A DNA stretch of 64,000 nucleotides, taken from NCBI RefSeq assembly GCF_000019725.1, contig NC_010510.1, positions 462,501-526,500 of the forward strand, written 5' to 3'. The notes under the pieces were generated by a model, which had not been told where the DNA came from, did no database searches, and worked only from the letters and a program-made list of their open reading frames with translations. This document shows positions 37,829 to 47,666 of the stretch, in pieces; positions within the stretch are counted from its first letter, which is position 1, and each line of letters opens with the position of its first letter. This DNA is from Methylobacterium radiotolerans JCM 2831. GTDB lineage: Bacteria > Pseudomonadota > Alphaproteobacteria > Rhizobiales > Beijerinckiaceae. A program made the translations under genes and the position numbers.

Positions 37829-38486
37829 GATCACCGGCTCCCTCTTCCAGTCCCTCGACGGGGTGATCCAGGCGCCGGGCGGACCGGAGGAGGATCAGAC
37901 CGGCTTCGCGCACGGCGGCTGGACCTTCCCGTATTTCGACGCATCCCTCGCCGCGCCGATGGGCAAGCTGCTCGGAGGCGCTTACGAGCTGCTTCTCGGT
38001 CGACGGACCTACGAGATCTTCGCCGCCTACTGGCCGCACAACGCCGATCAGCCCATCGGCGCGACCTTCAACGCGATCCGCAAGCATGTCGTGACCGCGT
38101 CCGACGGGGCGCTCGGCTGGAACAACAGCTTCCGGCTCGCTGGCGATCCTGTCGCGGCGATCTCCCGCCTCAAGGAGAGCGACGGGCCCGACCTCCTCAT
38201 CCAGGGCAGCAGCATGCTCTACCCGGCGCTGCTCCCGGCGGGCCTCATCGACCGGATGGTCCTGATCACCTTCCCGGTCATGCTCGGTCGCGGCAAGCGC
38301 TGGTACGCGGACGACCCGTCGGCGGCCCGCACCTGGACGCTGGTCGAGCAGACCCACTCGCCGAAGGGTGTCCACGTCGCGATGCTCGCGCGGGACGGGG
38401 CGGTTCGGACCGGCAGTTTCGCCACCAAACCCCCGAGCGCGGACGAGCGCGCGCTCCGCCAGCGCCAGGCGGCGGGTCGCTGGTAG
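37821..38486 (+). CDS. dihydrofolate reductase-fold (RibD C-terminal-like) protein
   Basis: A 221-residue member of the DHFR/RibD-C superfamily, which often appears with VOC proteins in bacterial small-molecule stress cassettes. Recognisable are ITGSLFQSLDGVIQAPGG, LLLGRRTYEIFAAYWP, the nucleotide-binding LLIQGSSMLYPALLPAGLID and FPVMLGRGKRWY. The actual reductase substrate is unknown. It is the last gene of the operon. Confidence 0.88.
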   Translation: MREITGSLFQSLDGVIQAPGGPEEDQTGFAHGGWTFPYFDASLAAPMGKLLGGAYELLLGRRTYEIFAAYWPHNADQPIGATFNAIRKHVVTASDGALGWNNSFRLAGDPVAAISRLKESDGPDLLIQGSSMLYPALLPAGLIDRMVLITFPVMLGRGKRWYADDPSAARTWTLVEQTHSPKGVHVAMLARDGAVRTGSFATKPPSADERALRQRQAAGRW

Positions 38487-38590
38487 GCAGGCGCCCAGCA
38501 GGCCGCCGAGTGAGATCCGGAGGCTCACCGTTCGGCCGGACCAAGATCCGGGGGACCCTGACCACGCATGATCGGAACCGGGTCCCGGCC

Positions 38591-40381
38591 CTACTTCCTG
38601 TCGCCGGGCAGGACCGAGCTCAGCACCTGCCGGGCGGTGTCGGCGAGCAGGTGACGCTCCTTGGGGTCGCCCTTGCCGAGCATCGACATGAAGTTCTTCA
38701 CCTGGTCCAGCGTGAAGAACGGCGGCAGCGGCGGCACCTCGGGATCGGTCTTGACCTCCAGCACCACCGGCACCGGGCTCGCCAGCGCCTCGTCCCAGGC
38801 CGGGCCGACCCGGGCGGGATCGTCCACGTAGATGCCTTTCAGGCCGATCAGTTCGGCGAACTTGTGATAGGGCACGTTCGGGATAGTCTGGCTCGCCTCG
38901 AACTTCGGGTTGCCCTCCATCACCCGCTGTTCCCAGGTGACCTGATTCAGGTCCTCGTTGTTGAACACGCAGCAGATCCAGGTCTTGTTGGACCAGCGGT
39001 GCCTGTACTTCGCCACCGTGATCAGCTCGGCCATGTTGTTCATCTGCATGGCGCCGTCGCCGACCAGCGCGATCACCGGCCGGTCAGGATGGGCGACCTT
39101 GGCGGCGATGGCGTAGGGCACCGCCGCGCCCATGGAGGCGAGGCCGCCCGAGAGCGAGCACATCTGGCCGCGACGCATCTTCAGGTCGCGGGCGTACCAG
39201 TTGGCGCAGGAGCCGGAATCCGACGTGACGATCACCCGCTCGGGCAGGCGCGGCGAGAGCTCCCAGGTGACGCGCTGCGGGTTCACCGGGTCGGCCTTGG
39301 CCATGGCCCGATCCTCGGCCTCCTTCCACCAGGAGGCGACGCCCTTCTCGATGCCGGCGCGCCAAGCGCCGCCTTCCTTCTTCTGCTCCAGGAGCGGCAG
39401 CAGGGCAGTGAGGGTCTCGGCCGACTCGCCGCAGAGCGGCACCTCCATCGGGTAGCGCAGCGACAGCATCTCAGGGGCGATGTCGATCTGCACGCCGCGG
39501 GCCTGCCCCTCCTCGGGCAGGAACTCGGCCCAGGGGAAGCCCGAGCCGATCATCAGCAGCGTGTCGCATTCGGCCATCATGTCGGAGGAGGGCTTGGAGC
39601 CGAGGAGCCCGATCGTGCCGGTGACGAAGGGCAGGTCGTCCGGCAGCGCCGCCTTGCCGAGCAGCGCCTTGGCGACGCCGGCCTGGAGCTTGTTGGCCAC
39701 CGCGATCACCTCGTCGGTGGCGTGCAGCGCGCCCGCGCCCACGAGGATCGCGACCTTCTTGCCGGCATTGAGCACGTCGGCGGCCCGGCGCAGATCGGCG
39801 TCGAAGGGCACGACCCGCGGCATCGTGTAGCCGACGCCCGAGAAGGTGTTGCCGTGCTTGCGCACCGGCGCCTCGTAGGGGACGTCCTGCAGGTCGTTGG
39901 GCAGGATGATCGCCGCGACCTTCCGCTCGGCCTTGGCGATGCGCATGGCGCGGTCGACGATGTGGCGGACCGAGGCCGGGCTCGCCGCCTGCTGCACGTA
40001 GGCGGCGACGTCCTTGTAGACGCTCGTGAGGTCGAGCTCCTGCTGGTAATGCGCCCCGTTGACGTTGCGCGCCTGCTGGCCGGCGATGGCGAGCAGGGGG
40101 ACGTGGTCCGAATAGGCGTCGTACATGCCGGTGAGCAGGTGCGTCGCGCCGGGGCCGGACGTGGCGAGGCACACGCCGACCTCGCCGGTGAACTTGGCGT
40201 AGGCGGTGGCCATGAACGCCGCCATCTCCTCGTGGCGGACCTGGATGAACTCGAAGGGCAGGTCGTTGCGCTGGAGCGCGCCGAGGAGCCCGTTGATCCC
40301 GTCCCCGGGGTAGCCGAAGATCGTCTTGACGCCCCATTCGGCGAGGCGCTTCCAGAAGAAGTCGGCGACGGCGTCGGCCAT
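38591..40381 (-). CDS. thiamine pyrophosphate enzyme, pyruvate oxidase-like
   Basis: A 596-residue TPP enzyme with the three-domain layout of pyruvate oxidase and acetolactate synthase. The catalytic Glu is in VRHEEMAAFMATAYAKFTG, the central domain runs from about 190 to 330, and the TPP-Mg motif starts at GDGAMQMNN and ends with NNEDLNQV. It resembles PoxB-type pyruvate:quinone oxidoreductases, but decarboxylases of other 2-oxoacids look alike. It is a single gene. Confidence 0.85.
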   Translation of the reverse strand: MADAVADFFWKRLAEWGVKTIFGYPGDGINGLLGALQRNDLPFEFIQVRHEEMAAFMATAYAKFTGEVGVCLATSGPGATHLLTGMYDAYSDHVPLLAIAGQQARNVNGAHYQQELDLTSVYKDVAAYVQQAASPASVRHIVDRAMRIAKAERKVAAIILPNDLQDVPYEAPVRKHGNTFSGVGYTMPRVVPFDADLRRAADVLNAGKKVAILVGAGALHATDEVIAVANKLQAGVAKALLGKAALPDDLPFVTGTIGLLGSKPSSDMMAECDTLLMIGSGFPWAEFLPEEGQARGVQIDIAPEMLSLRYPMEVPLCGESAETLTALLPLLEQKKEGGAWRAGIEKGVASWWKEAEDRAMAKADPVNPQRVTWELSPRLPERVIVTSDSGSCANWYARDLKMRRGQMCSLSGGLASMGAAVPYAIAAKVAHPDRPVIALVGDGAMQMNNMAELITVAKYRHRWSNKTWICCVFNNEDLNQVTWEQRVMEGNPKFEASQTIPNVPYHKFAELIGLKGIYVDDPARVGPAWDEALASPVPVVLEVKTDPEVPPLPPFFTLDQVKNFMSMLGKGDPKERHLLADTARQVLSSVLPGDRK

Positions 40382-40577
40382 GGGGGTGCTCCTCGATCCC
40401 GCGCGGCCGCGCGTCCCTGCGGAGGGGGGCGCGCCTCGGTACCTGCGCCGGGATTCCTGACTCGGCGCGCTGCGTCGCGCCCTGTGTCACGGGCTAACCG
40501 GCGGTCGCCGGGGGCGTTCCTGCCGGATGCGCGGGCGTTCTGACGTTCCCGTGAGGTGGCCGCGACGCGCGGCGCCC

Positions 40578-41522
40578 TCACCCGCCGGCCAGGTCGATGG
40601 CGTAGAGGTGCTCCTTCGCGGTGATGAACAGGCGCCGCTCGTCCGGGCCGAAACAGCAATTCGAGCAGGCCTGCGGCGTCGGGATCAGTCCGCGACGATG
40701 GCCCTCGGCCGAGAAGACCTGCACCCCGGCCCCCGAACTCGTCCAGACCCAGCCGCGGCGATCGACGCGGAGCCCGTCCGGCACGCCGGGCTCGACCTGG
40801 GCGAGGACGCGCCGCTCGCCGAGGTCTCCGTCGGGCCGCAGGGGATAGGCGTAGATCGTGTGCCCGTCCCCGCCCTCCGTGCGCGAGGTGTCGCTGACGT
40901 AGAGGATGCGGCCGTCCGGCGAGAAGGCGAGCCCGTTCGGCTGGCCGAGGTCGGCCATGCGCCGCAGGCTGCCGTCGGCGGGGTCGAAGCGGTAGACGCT
41001 GTGATGGCCGAGTTCCGACTCGTCCAGCACGCCCTGTTTGGGCTGCCGCAGGCCGTAGGCGGGATCGCTGAACCACAGGGCGCCGTCGGCGGCGCAGGCC
41101 ACGTCGTTCGGGGCGTTGAAGCGGCGGCCCGCGTAGGTCTCGACCAACGGCGTGGTGCGCCCGTCGGGCGTGGTGCGCGACAGGCGGCGGTTGCCGTGCT
41201 CGCAATGGATCAGGTTGCCGTCCCCATCGACGGTGTTGCCGTTGATGAACGGCGTGGCGTCGATCACCACGCGGACGCAGCCGTCCGGATGCCAGCCCAG
41301 CACCCGGCGGCCCTCGATGTCCGACCAGACCAGGATGTCCCGCGCGGGCCACCACGTCGGGCCCTCGCTGAACGTCGCCTGATCGTAGAGCGAGACGAGG
41401 CGGGCGTGGTGGGGCACCACCGCAGAGAAGCGCGGATCGGAGGCCCGCGGGGGATCGACGTGCGGCACGGGCGCGGGCGGGCCAGGTCGACGCAGGAGGT
41501 TCGATGCGGCTTCGGCGTTCAT
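40578..41522 (-). CDS. SMP-30/gluconolactonase family protein
   Basis: A 314-residue six-bladed propeller of the SMP-30/gluconolaconase/LRE type. Metal-binding positions are suggested by ATFSEGPTWW (Glu), FNAPNDVACAADGALWFSDPAYG (Asn), and NGLAFSPDGRILYVSDTS (Asn and Asp). It hydrolyses sugar lactones or related esters in known members. It is chosen to start at ATG 41522. It is divergent from the actA operon. Confidence 0.88.
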   Translation of the reverse strand: MNAEAASNLLRRPGPPAPVPHVDPPRASDPRFSAVVPHHARLVSLYDQATFSEGPTWWPARDILVWSDIEGRRVLGWHPDGCVRVVIDATPFINGNTVDGDGNLIHCEHGNRRLSRTTPDGRTTPLVETYAGRRFNAPNDVACAADGALWFSDPAYGLRQPKQGVLDESELGHHSVYRFDPADGSLRRMADLGQPNGLAFSPDGRILYVSDTSRTEGGDGHTIYAYPLRPDGDLGERRVLAQVEPGVPDGLRVDRRGWVWTSSGAGVQVFSAEGHRRGLIPTPQACSNCCFGPDERRLFITAKEHLYAIDLAGG

Positions 41523-41626
41523 GACACTCCGGCGAATGGCCTGTCGGGGACCGGATCTCGGCGGCCCTCGAGAAAACAATCGCCTTCGTCAGATGTCGTT
41601 CGCTCGACCCGGGTGTCGGCGGACCC

Positions 41627-41638
41627 GACCGATCGGTC
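41627..41638. promoter_or_regulatory. 12-bp perfect palindrome in actA promoter region
   Basis: The 298-nt divergent gap between the SMP-30 gene and actA contains GACCGATCGGTC, a perfect palindrome, 183 nt upstream of the actA start. It is a possible operator. No other feature is evident in this gap apart from an AGGCGG-like ribosome site before actA. Confidence 0.3.
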
Positions 41639-41820
41639 CGACCGGAGGCGGCCTCCGCGCGCGTCGACCCAGCCGAGCCCGTCTCGCCCGAACGCCTGCC
41701 GCCCGAGATCGAGCCCGCGTTCTCCGACGAGACAAACATAGATCGAGGCCAGGCCCGCCGGCCTCCCCTAGACCTCGACCGACCGACGGATCCGATGTCT
41801 CGCGGAGGCGGACGCGCGGA

Positions 41821-42480
41821 ATGGTGCAGATCTTCCGACCGGGCGCCGACGCCGTCGCCCGCTTGGTCCTCGTGTCCCTCGCCGCCGCGCCGGTCTTCGG
41901 GGTGGGCCTCGCCTACGCCTACTGGCGCTCGCCCTACGCCACCCAGCAGGACGTGACCCGCGAGCAGCCGGTGCCGTTCAGCCACGAACACCACGTGGGC
42001 GGCCTCGGGATCGATTGCCGCTACTGCCACACCTCCGTGGAGAAGGCCGCCTTCCCGGGCATCCCGCCGACCGAGACCTGCATGAGCTGCCACTCGCAGA
42101 TCTGGACCAACGCGCCGATGCTCGCCCCCGTGCGCACCAGCCTCGCCGAGGGGCGCCCCCTCGAATGGCGCAAGGTCCACACCCTGCCGCACTACGTCTA
42201 CTTCAACCACGCGGTGCATGTGGCGAAGGGCGTCGGCTGCACCACCTGCCACGGGCCGATCCAGACCATGAAGCTCGTGCGGCAGGTGGCACCGCTCACC
42301 ATGGGCTGGTGCCTCGACTGCCACCGGAACCCGGGCCCCAACCTGCGCCCCCGCGAGGCGGTGTTCGACGTGACGTGGACGCCGCCGCCCGATCAGAAGG
42401 CCGCGGGGGCGCGGCTCGCCGAGGCCTATCTCGTCAAGTCGCCGGACCGGCTCAGCGAGTGCTCCATATGCCACCGCTGA
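41821..42480 (+). CDS. actA: alternative complex III subunit A, pentaheme cytochrome c
   Basis: A 219-residue membrane-anchored multiheme cytochrome with a single N-terminal helix (about 13-34) and five c-heme motifs: CRYCH, CMSCH, CTTCH, CLDCH and CSICH, as expected for ActA. Alternative complex III oxidises quinol and reduces a cytochrome c or the oxidase directly, replacing bc1. The ATG at 41821 has AGGCGG upstream. It opens an 11-gene respiratory run and overlaps actB by 13 nt. Confidence 0.93.
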   Translation: MVQIFRPGADAVARLVLVSLAAAPVFGVGLAYAYWRSPYATQQDVTREQPVPFSHEHHVGGLGIDCRYCHTSVEKAAFPGIPPTETCMSCHSQIWTNAPMLAPVRTSLAEGRPLEWRKVHTLPHYVYFNHAVHVAKGVGCTTCHGPIQTMKLVRQVAPLTMGWCLDCHRNPGPNLRPREAVFDVTWTPPPDQKAAGARLAEAYLVKSPDRLSECSICHR

Positions 42481-45263
42481 CCCCGCCGACCCGCCGCACG
42501 GCCCTGGGCCTGCTCTCCGCCGGCATCGCGGCGGGGCTCGGCGCCTGCGCGAAACCCTCCGAGGAGCTGGTGCCCTACGTGGTCCAGCCGGAGCGGCTGC
42601 TGCCGGGCGTGCCGGTCCGCTACGCCACCGCGCTCTCCCTCGGCGGCTGGGCGCGGGGCGTTCACGCCATCGCGGTGGACGGGCGGCCGATCAAGATCGA
42701 GGGCAACCCGCTCCATCCCGCCAGCCTCGGCGCCACCGACGTCTTCGCGGAAGCCGCGATCCTCGACCTCTACGATCCCGACCGCTCCCGCACCGTGACC
42801 GAGCGGGAGACCGGCATCGCCTCGTGGGACATGGCCGAGCGGGCCCTGGCCGCGCCCCTGGCGCAGGCGCGCCGGGAGAATGGCAGGGGGCTGCGCCTGC
42901 TCACCGGACGCGTCACCTCGCCGACCCTGGCCCGCCAGATCGCGGCCCTGCTGGCGGCGCTGCCGGAGGCGCGCTGGCACGTCCACGAGCCCCTGGACGA
43001 CACGGCGGCCCTGCGCGGCGCCGATCTCGCGTTCGGCCGCCGCTACCGGACGCTGTCCGATCCCGGCCGGGCCGAGACGATCCTCTGCGTCGGCGCCGAC
43101 CCGCTCGGGCCCGGGCCGGACCAGATCCGCTTCAGCCGCGCCTTCATGGAGCGCCGCCGGGATCCGGCGCGATTCGGGCGGCTCTACGTGGCCGAGACCG
43201 CGCTGACCCAGAGCGGCATCAAGGCCGATGCCCGCCACGCCCTGTCGCCCCGCGACGCGGGAGGATTGCTCGCCGCGATCGCCAACGGGCTGGGCGCGGG
43301 GCTCCCCGTGCCCGATCTGCCGCCGGAGACGGCGCGGTTCGCCCACGCGGTGGCGGCGGACCTGACGCGGGCGGAGGGCCGCGCCCTGGTCCTCGTGGGC
43401 GGCGCCCTCGCGCCGGAGCTTCACGCCCTCGGCCACTGGATCAACGGGCGGCTCGAGGCACCCGTCGCCTATCTGCCGCCGGAGGAGGCGGCGCCCGCCG
43501 ATCTCGCCGCCCTGGCGGCGGATCTCGATCGGGGCGCGGTCACCTGCCTCGCGATCCTCGGCTGCAACCCGGTCCACACGGCGCCCGCCGACCTCGCCCT
43601 GGCCGAGCGGATCGGCCGGGCCGGCTTCTCGGTCCATGCCGGGACACACGGCGACGAGACCGCCGGCGTCACACACTGGCACCTGCCGCTGGCGCACGAG
43701 CTCGAGAGCTGGTCGGACCTGCGCGCGCCGGACGGCACGGCGAGCCTCGTCCAGCCGCTGGTGCGGCCCCTCTACGGCGGGCGCTCGGTCCACGAGATCC
43801 TGGCGCTCCTCGCCGGAGAAGCCGCCACCGCCGGCTACGACCTCGTGCGCGCGACGTGGCGCGACCGGGGCGGGGACGATTTCGAGGGCTGGTGGCGCCG
43901 GGCCCTGCACGACGGCGTGATCCCCGCCAGCGCGGCCCTGTCGGTCGACCCCGGCGCGGCGCGGCTCCCGACCCTGCCGGCGCGCCGGCCCGTCACCGGC
44001 CTCGCAGTCGAATTGCGAGCGGATCCCTGCCTCTACGACGGCCGCTACGCCAACAATGCGTGGCTGCAGGAATGCCCGAAGCCGGTCTCGAAGCAGGTCT
44101 GGGGCAACGCGCTCGCCCTCTCGGCGGCGGAGGCCGCCCGTCGCGGTCTCGCGGCCGGCGACGTGGTGCGCCTCGGGATGGACGGCCGGACCATCGAGGC
44201 GCTGGTCGCGGTCGAATCCGGCGTCGCCGAGGGGGCCGGCGCCCTGACGCTCGGCTACGGGCGCCCCCGCGCCGGAGCGATCGGCAACGGCATCGGCACG
44301 GACGGCTACCGCCTCGCCACGGCGGCGTCGCCGCGCCTGCTGGCGGGCGTCAGCGTCGAACAGCTCGACCGCCCGGGCGAGGTGCTGCGCACCCAGAATT
44401 ACACGCAGATCGAGGGCGAGACCCGGAAGCTCTTCCGCCAGATCGCGCTGGCGGACCTGAAGGACACAGAGCCCGAGGGCATCGGCGACGACCGGCCGAC
44501 CCTGCTCGCCCCCTGGACCGGCGACGCGGACGGCCATGCCTGGGCGATGGTGATCGACACCCACGCCTGCATCGGCTGCAACGCCTGCGTCGTCGCCTGC
44601 CAGTCCGAGAACAACGTGCCCGTCGTCGGGCCGGAGGAGATCGCCCGGGGTCGGATGATGCACTGGCTGAGGGTCGACCTCTACGATTCCGGGACGCCCG
44701 AGGCGGTGAATGCCGGCTTCCAGCCGGTGCCATGCATGCATTGCGAGCACGCGCCCTGCGAGCCGGTCTGCCCGGTGGCGGCCTCGGTCCATGACGGCGA
44801 GGGGTTGAACCTCCAAGTCTACAATCGCTGTGTCGGGACGCGCTTCTGCGAGGCGAACTGCCCCTACAAGGTCCGGCGCTTCAATTTCTTCGGCTACGCC
44901 GACGGCCAGCCCTACGCGACCATGGGCGCCGAGAGCGTCAAGGCGCAGCGCAACCCGAACGTCACGGTCCGCGCCCGGGGGGTGATGGAGAAGTGCACCT
45001 ACTGCGTCCAGCGGATTGCCAACGCGCGCCAGGACGCCGCGCGCGACGGGCGGCCGATGGGGGCCGTCGCCACCGCGTGTCAGTCCGCCTGCCCGACCCG
45101 CGCGATCACCTTCGGCGACCTCGCCCGGCCCGGCGACCCGGTCCTGGGCCTGCGGCAGGATCCACGGCACTACGCCCTGCTGGAGGAGCTGAACACGCGC
45201 CCCCGCACCACCTACCTCGCGGATCTCCGCGCCCCGAACCCCGACCTCGGGGGCCGGACATGA
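42468..45263 (+). CDS. actB: alternative complex III subunit B, iron-sulfur protein
   Basis: A 931-residue fusion. It starts with a signal that has a lipobox-like LGAC. A large molybdopterin-oxidoreductase-like domain without cofactor motifs runs from about 35 to 680. A ferredoxin-like domain starts near residue 695, with four Cys groups: CIGCNACVVAC, CMHCEHAPCEPVC, CVGTRFCEANC and CTYC...CQSAC. Known ActB holds three [4Fe-4S] clusters and one [3Fe-4S] cluster. The start overlaps actA, and the stop overlaps actC by 4 nt. Confidence 0.94.
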   Translation: MPPLTPPTRRTALGLLSAGIAAGLGACAKPSEELVPYVVQPERLLPGVPVRYATALSLGGWARGVHAIAVDGRPIKIEGNPLHPASLGATDVFAEAAILDLYDPDRSRTVTERETGIASWDMAERALAAPLAQARRENGRGLRLLTGRVTSPTLARQIAALLAALPEARWHVHEPLDDTAALRGADLAFGRRYRTLSDPGRAETILCVGADPLGPGPDQIRFSRAFMERRRDPARFGRLYVAETALTQSGIKADARHALSPRDAGGLLAAIANGLGAGLPVPDLPPETARFAHAVAADLTRAEGRALVLVGGALAPELHALGHWINGRLEAPVAYLPPEEAAPADLAALAADLDRGAVTCLAILGCNPVHTAPADLALAERIGRAGFSVHAGTHGDETAGVTHWHLPLAHELESWSDLRAPDGTASLVQPLVRPLYGGRSVHEILALLAGEAATAGYDLVRATWRDRGGDDFEGWWRRALHDGVIPASAALSVDPGAARLPTLPARRPVTGLAVELRADPCLYDGRYANNAWLQECPKPVSKQVWGNALALSAAEAARRGLAAGDVVRLGMDGRTIEALVAVESGVAEGAGALTLGYGRPRAGAIGNGIGTDGYRLATAASPRLLAGVSVEQLDRPGEVLRTQNYTQIEGETRKLFRQIALADLKDTEPEGIGDDRPTLLAPWTGDADGHAWAMVIDTHACIGCNACVVACQSENNVPVVGPEEIARGRMMHWLRVDLYDSGTPEAVNAGFQPVPCMHCEHAPCEPVCPVAASVHDGEGLNLQVYNRCVGTRFCEANCPYKVRRFNFFGYADGQPYATMGAESVKAQRNPNVTVRARGVMEKCTYCVQRIANARQDAARDGRPMGAVATACQSACPTRAITFGDLARPGDPVLGLRQDPRHYALLEELNTRPRTTYLADLRAPNPDLGGRT

Positions 45264-46618
45264 GCGGCGACCCGCAGGCCCATCGCTGGATCGCCCCGGC
45301 GCAGCTCAGCCACGGCGCGATCTCGGCGGCGATCGCCGACCCGATCCAGAAACGGGGACCGGGCCGGCTCTGGGTCTACGCCCTGCTGGCGACCCTGCCC
45401 TTCGTGCTGGTGACGCTCGGCGCCGTCGGCGCGGTGCTCACCGTGGGGATCGGCCTGTCGGGGGTGAACACCACCGTCGTCTGGGGCTTCTCCATCGCCA
45501 ACTACGTGTGGTGGATCGGCATCGGCAATGCCGGGACGCTGATCTCGTCGATGCTGCTGCTCACGCGCCAGCGCTGGCGCGCCTCGATCAACCGCTTCGC
45601 CGAGGCGATGACCCTGTTCGCCGCCGGGATCGCCGGCATCTTCCCGATCATCCATCTCGGGCGGCCGCTCTACGCCTACTGGCTGGCGCCCTACCCCAAC
45701 ACCATGGATCTCTGGCCGCAATGGCGCTCGGCGCTGGTGTGGGATTTCTGGGCGATCCTCAGCTACATCCTGTTCTCGGCCCTGTTCTGGTTCACCGGCC
45801 TGCTGCCCGACCTCGCGACGATGCGCGACCGGGCGACGACCCGGCGGGGCCAGGTGATCTACGGCGCCCTGGCGCTCGGCTGGCGCAACTCCGCCCGGCA
45901 CTGGCAGGTCTACGAGACCTTCCACAAGACCATGGCGGCGCTGGCCGTTCCGCTGGTCTGCTCGGTGCACTCGATCGTCGGCCTCGACTTCGCCGCGAGC
46001 CTCATGCCCGGCTGGCAGGAGAGCATCTTCCCACCCTACTTCGTCGTCGGTGCCATGTATTCGGGCTTCGCGATGGTCGTGATGATCGCGATCTTCGTCC
46101 GCTGGGGCCTGAACCTCCAGGCGGTGATCACGCCGGCCCATTTCGACGTCATGGGCAAGGTCATGCTCTTCGCCAGCGTGGTGATGACCCTGTCGTACGC
46201 CACCGAATGGTTCACCGCCTGGTACGGGGGCGAGCATCCCGACCGGGACGTCGTGCGCTACTTCTTCGCGGGTGATTACCGCTGGCTGTACTACGCCCTG
46301 ATCGTCTGCAACTGCGTCGTGCCGCAGGCCCTGTGGTTCCCGTTCGCGCGCCGCAACCTCTGGGTGCTCGCGGGGATCGCGGTCGTGATCAATGTCGGGA
46401 TGTGGTTCGAGCGCATCCTGATCGTGTGGAACACGCTCTCGCACGGCCACGCGATGAGCCTGTGGCGCACCTACCATACGAGTCTCTACGACCTCGCGAT
46501 CCTGTTCGGGCCCCTCGGCCTGTTCGTGCTCGGCTTCCTGGTGCTGGTTCGGATCTTCCCCGCGGTCTCGATGCACGAGGTCCGGCAGCTCAGCCACGAG
46601 GCGGGGGCCGCCGCATGA
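45260..46618 (+). CDS. actC: alternative complex III subunit C (NrfD-like quinol-binding)
   Basis: A 452-residue NrfD/PsrC-type membrane protein with about ten helices. Conserved pieces are VWGFSIANYVWWIGIGNAGTLISSMLLL, AGIFPIIHLGRP and PNTMDLWPQWRSALVWDFWAI. It is the presumed quinol-oxidising subunit of the complex. ATGA overlaps couple it to actB and actD. Confidence 0.95.
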   Translation: MSGDPQAHRWIAPAQLSHGAISAAIADPIQKRGPGRLWVYALLATLPFVLVTLGAVGAVLTVGIGLSGVNTTVVWGFSIANYVWWIGIGNAGTLISSMLLLTRQRWRASINRFAEAMTLFAAGIAGIFPIIHLGRPLYAYWLAPYPNTMDLWPQWRSALVWDFWAILSYILFSALFWFTGLLPDLATMRDRATTRRGQVIYGALALGWRNSARHWQVYETFHKTMAALAVPLVCSVHSIVGLDFAASLMPGWQESIFPPYFVVGAMYSGFAMVVMIAIFVRWGLNLQAVITPAHFDVMGKVMLFASVVMTLSYATEWFTAWYGGEHPDRDVVRYFFAGDYRWLYYALIVCNCVVPQALWFPFARRNLWVLAGIAVVINVGMWFERILIVWNTLSHGHAMSLWRTYHTSLYDLAILFGPLGLFVLGFLVLVRIFPAVSMHEVRQLSHEAGAAA

Positions 46619-47142
46619 GTGCCGCCAGCCGCGCGCCGCTCCTCGCCGAGTTCGAGACCCCCGACGCCCTGGTGCGGGCCCTGCGCCTCGTGCGCGGCGA
46701 CGGCCACCGGCCGCTGGACGCCTACACGCCCTTCCCGCTGGAGGAGCTGTCCGGCGCGCTCCCGCCCGCGCGCAATCCCGTGCGGTTCGTGATGGCCGTG
46801 GCGGGGTTCGGCGCGGCCGCCGCGATGTACGGGCTGCAATGGTACAGCGCGGTCGTGGATTACCCGCTGAATTCCGGCGGCCGGCCGCTCCATTCGTGGC
46901 CGGTCTTCACCCTGGTGCCGTTCGAGTTCGGAGTGCTGGCGGCGGCCGTCGCGGGCTTCGCCGCGATGCTCTGGGCCTGCGGCCTGCCGCGGCTCAACCA
47001 CCCGGTCCACGACATGCCGCAGTTCGAGCGGGCGAGCCAGGACCGCTTCCTGCTCCTCGTCGCGCCGAAAGCCGAGCCCGCAGCGCTGCGGCTGCGGCTG
47101 GAGGAGGCCGGCGCGGTCCTCGTGTCCGAGTTGCGGGCATGA
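46615..47142 (+). CDS. actD: alternative complex III subunit D (DUF3341)
   Basis: A 175-residue DUF3341 protein with two central helices flanked by cytosolic parts. LDAYTPFPLEEL and GRPLHSWPVFTLVPFEFGVL are the family pattern. It is a structural subunit of unknown detailed role. Both ends overlap neighbours by 4 nt. Confidence 0.93.
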   Translation: MSAASRAPLLAEFETPDALVRALRLVRGDGHRPLDAYTPFPLEELSGALPPARNPVRFVMAVAGFGAAAAMYGLQWYSAVVDYPLNSGGRPLHSWPVFTLVPFEFGVLAAAVAGFAAMLWACGLPRLNHPVHDMPQFERASQDRFLLLVAPKAEPAALRLRLEEAGAVLVSELRA

Positions 47143-47666
47143 GGACCGCCCTCCTCCTCGCCGCCTTGCCGGCCCTGTGCCTCGCGGCCTGCGACGACCA
47201 GTCGATGCGGGTGCAGAACCGCTACGAAGTCTACGGCAAGGCGCCGCTCTTTCCCGGGGGCGCCGAGGCGCAGACGCCGCCCGATGGAACGGTGGCTCAG
47301 GGTGACCTCGCCGTCGCGGACGGTCTCGCCACGCCGCCGCATCTCGACGCGGCCCTGCTGGGCCGGGGCCGGGAGCGCTACGAGGCGATCTGCACCCCCT
47401 GCCACGGCTATACCGGCGCGGGCGACGGCATGGTCGTGCAGCGGGGCTTTCCGCCGCCGCCCTCCTACCAGGAGGATCGCCTGCGCGCGGCGCCCGCCCG
47501 GTACTTCGTGGACGTGATCACCCGAGGCTACGGGGTGATGTACCCCTACGCCAACCGCGTGGAGCCCCGCGACCGCTGGGCGATCGCCGCCTACATCCGC
47601 GCGCTGCAGCTCTCCCAGGGAGCCCGCGTCGCGGCGGTGCCGGGCCTCGCGGAGCACCTGCCATGA
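47139..47666 (+). CDS. actE: alternative complex III subunit E, monoheme cytochrome c
   Basis: A 175-residue lipoprotein-type cytochrome c. The lipobox is LCLAAC (Cys17). One heme motif CTPCHGYTG is present, with a distal Met likely in GVMYPYANRV. It is the electron exit subunit of the complex and would hand electrons to CtaC or a soluble carrier. ATGA overlaps are present on both sides. Confidence 0.93.
   Translation: MRTALLLAALPALCLAACDDQSMRVQNRYEVYGKAPLFPGGAEAQTPPDGTVAQGDLAVADGLATPPHLDAALLGRGRERYEAICTPCHGYTGAGDGMVVQRGFPPPPSYQEDRLRAAPARYFVDVITRGYGVMYPYANRVEPRDRWAIAAYIRALQLSQGARVAAVPGLAEHLP

Noticed and set aside
42426..45170. Long minus-strand frame opposite actB
   Set aside because: actB has clear iron-sulfur motifs on the plus strand; the opposite frame is a GC-driven shadow.
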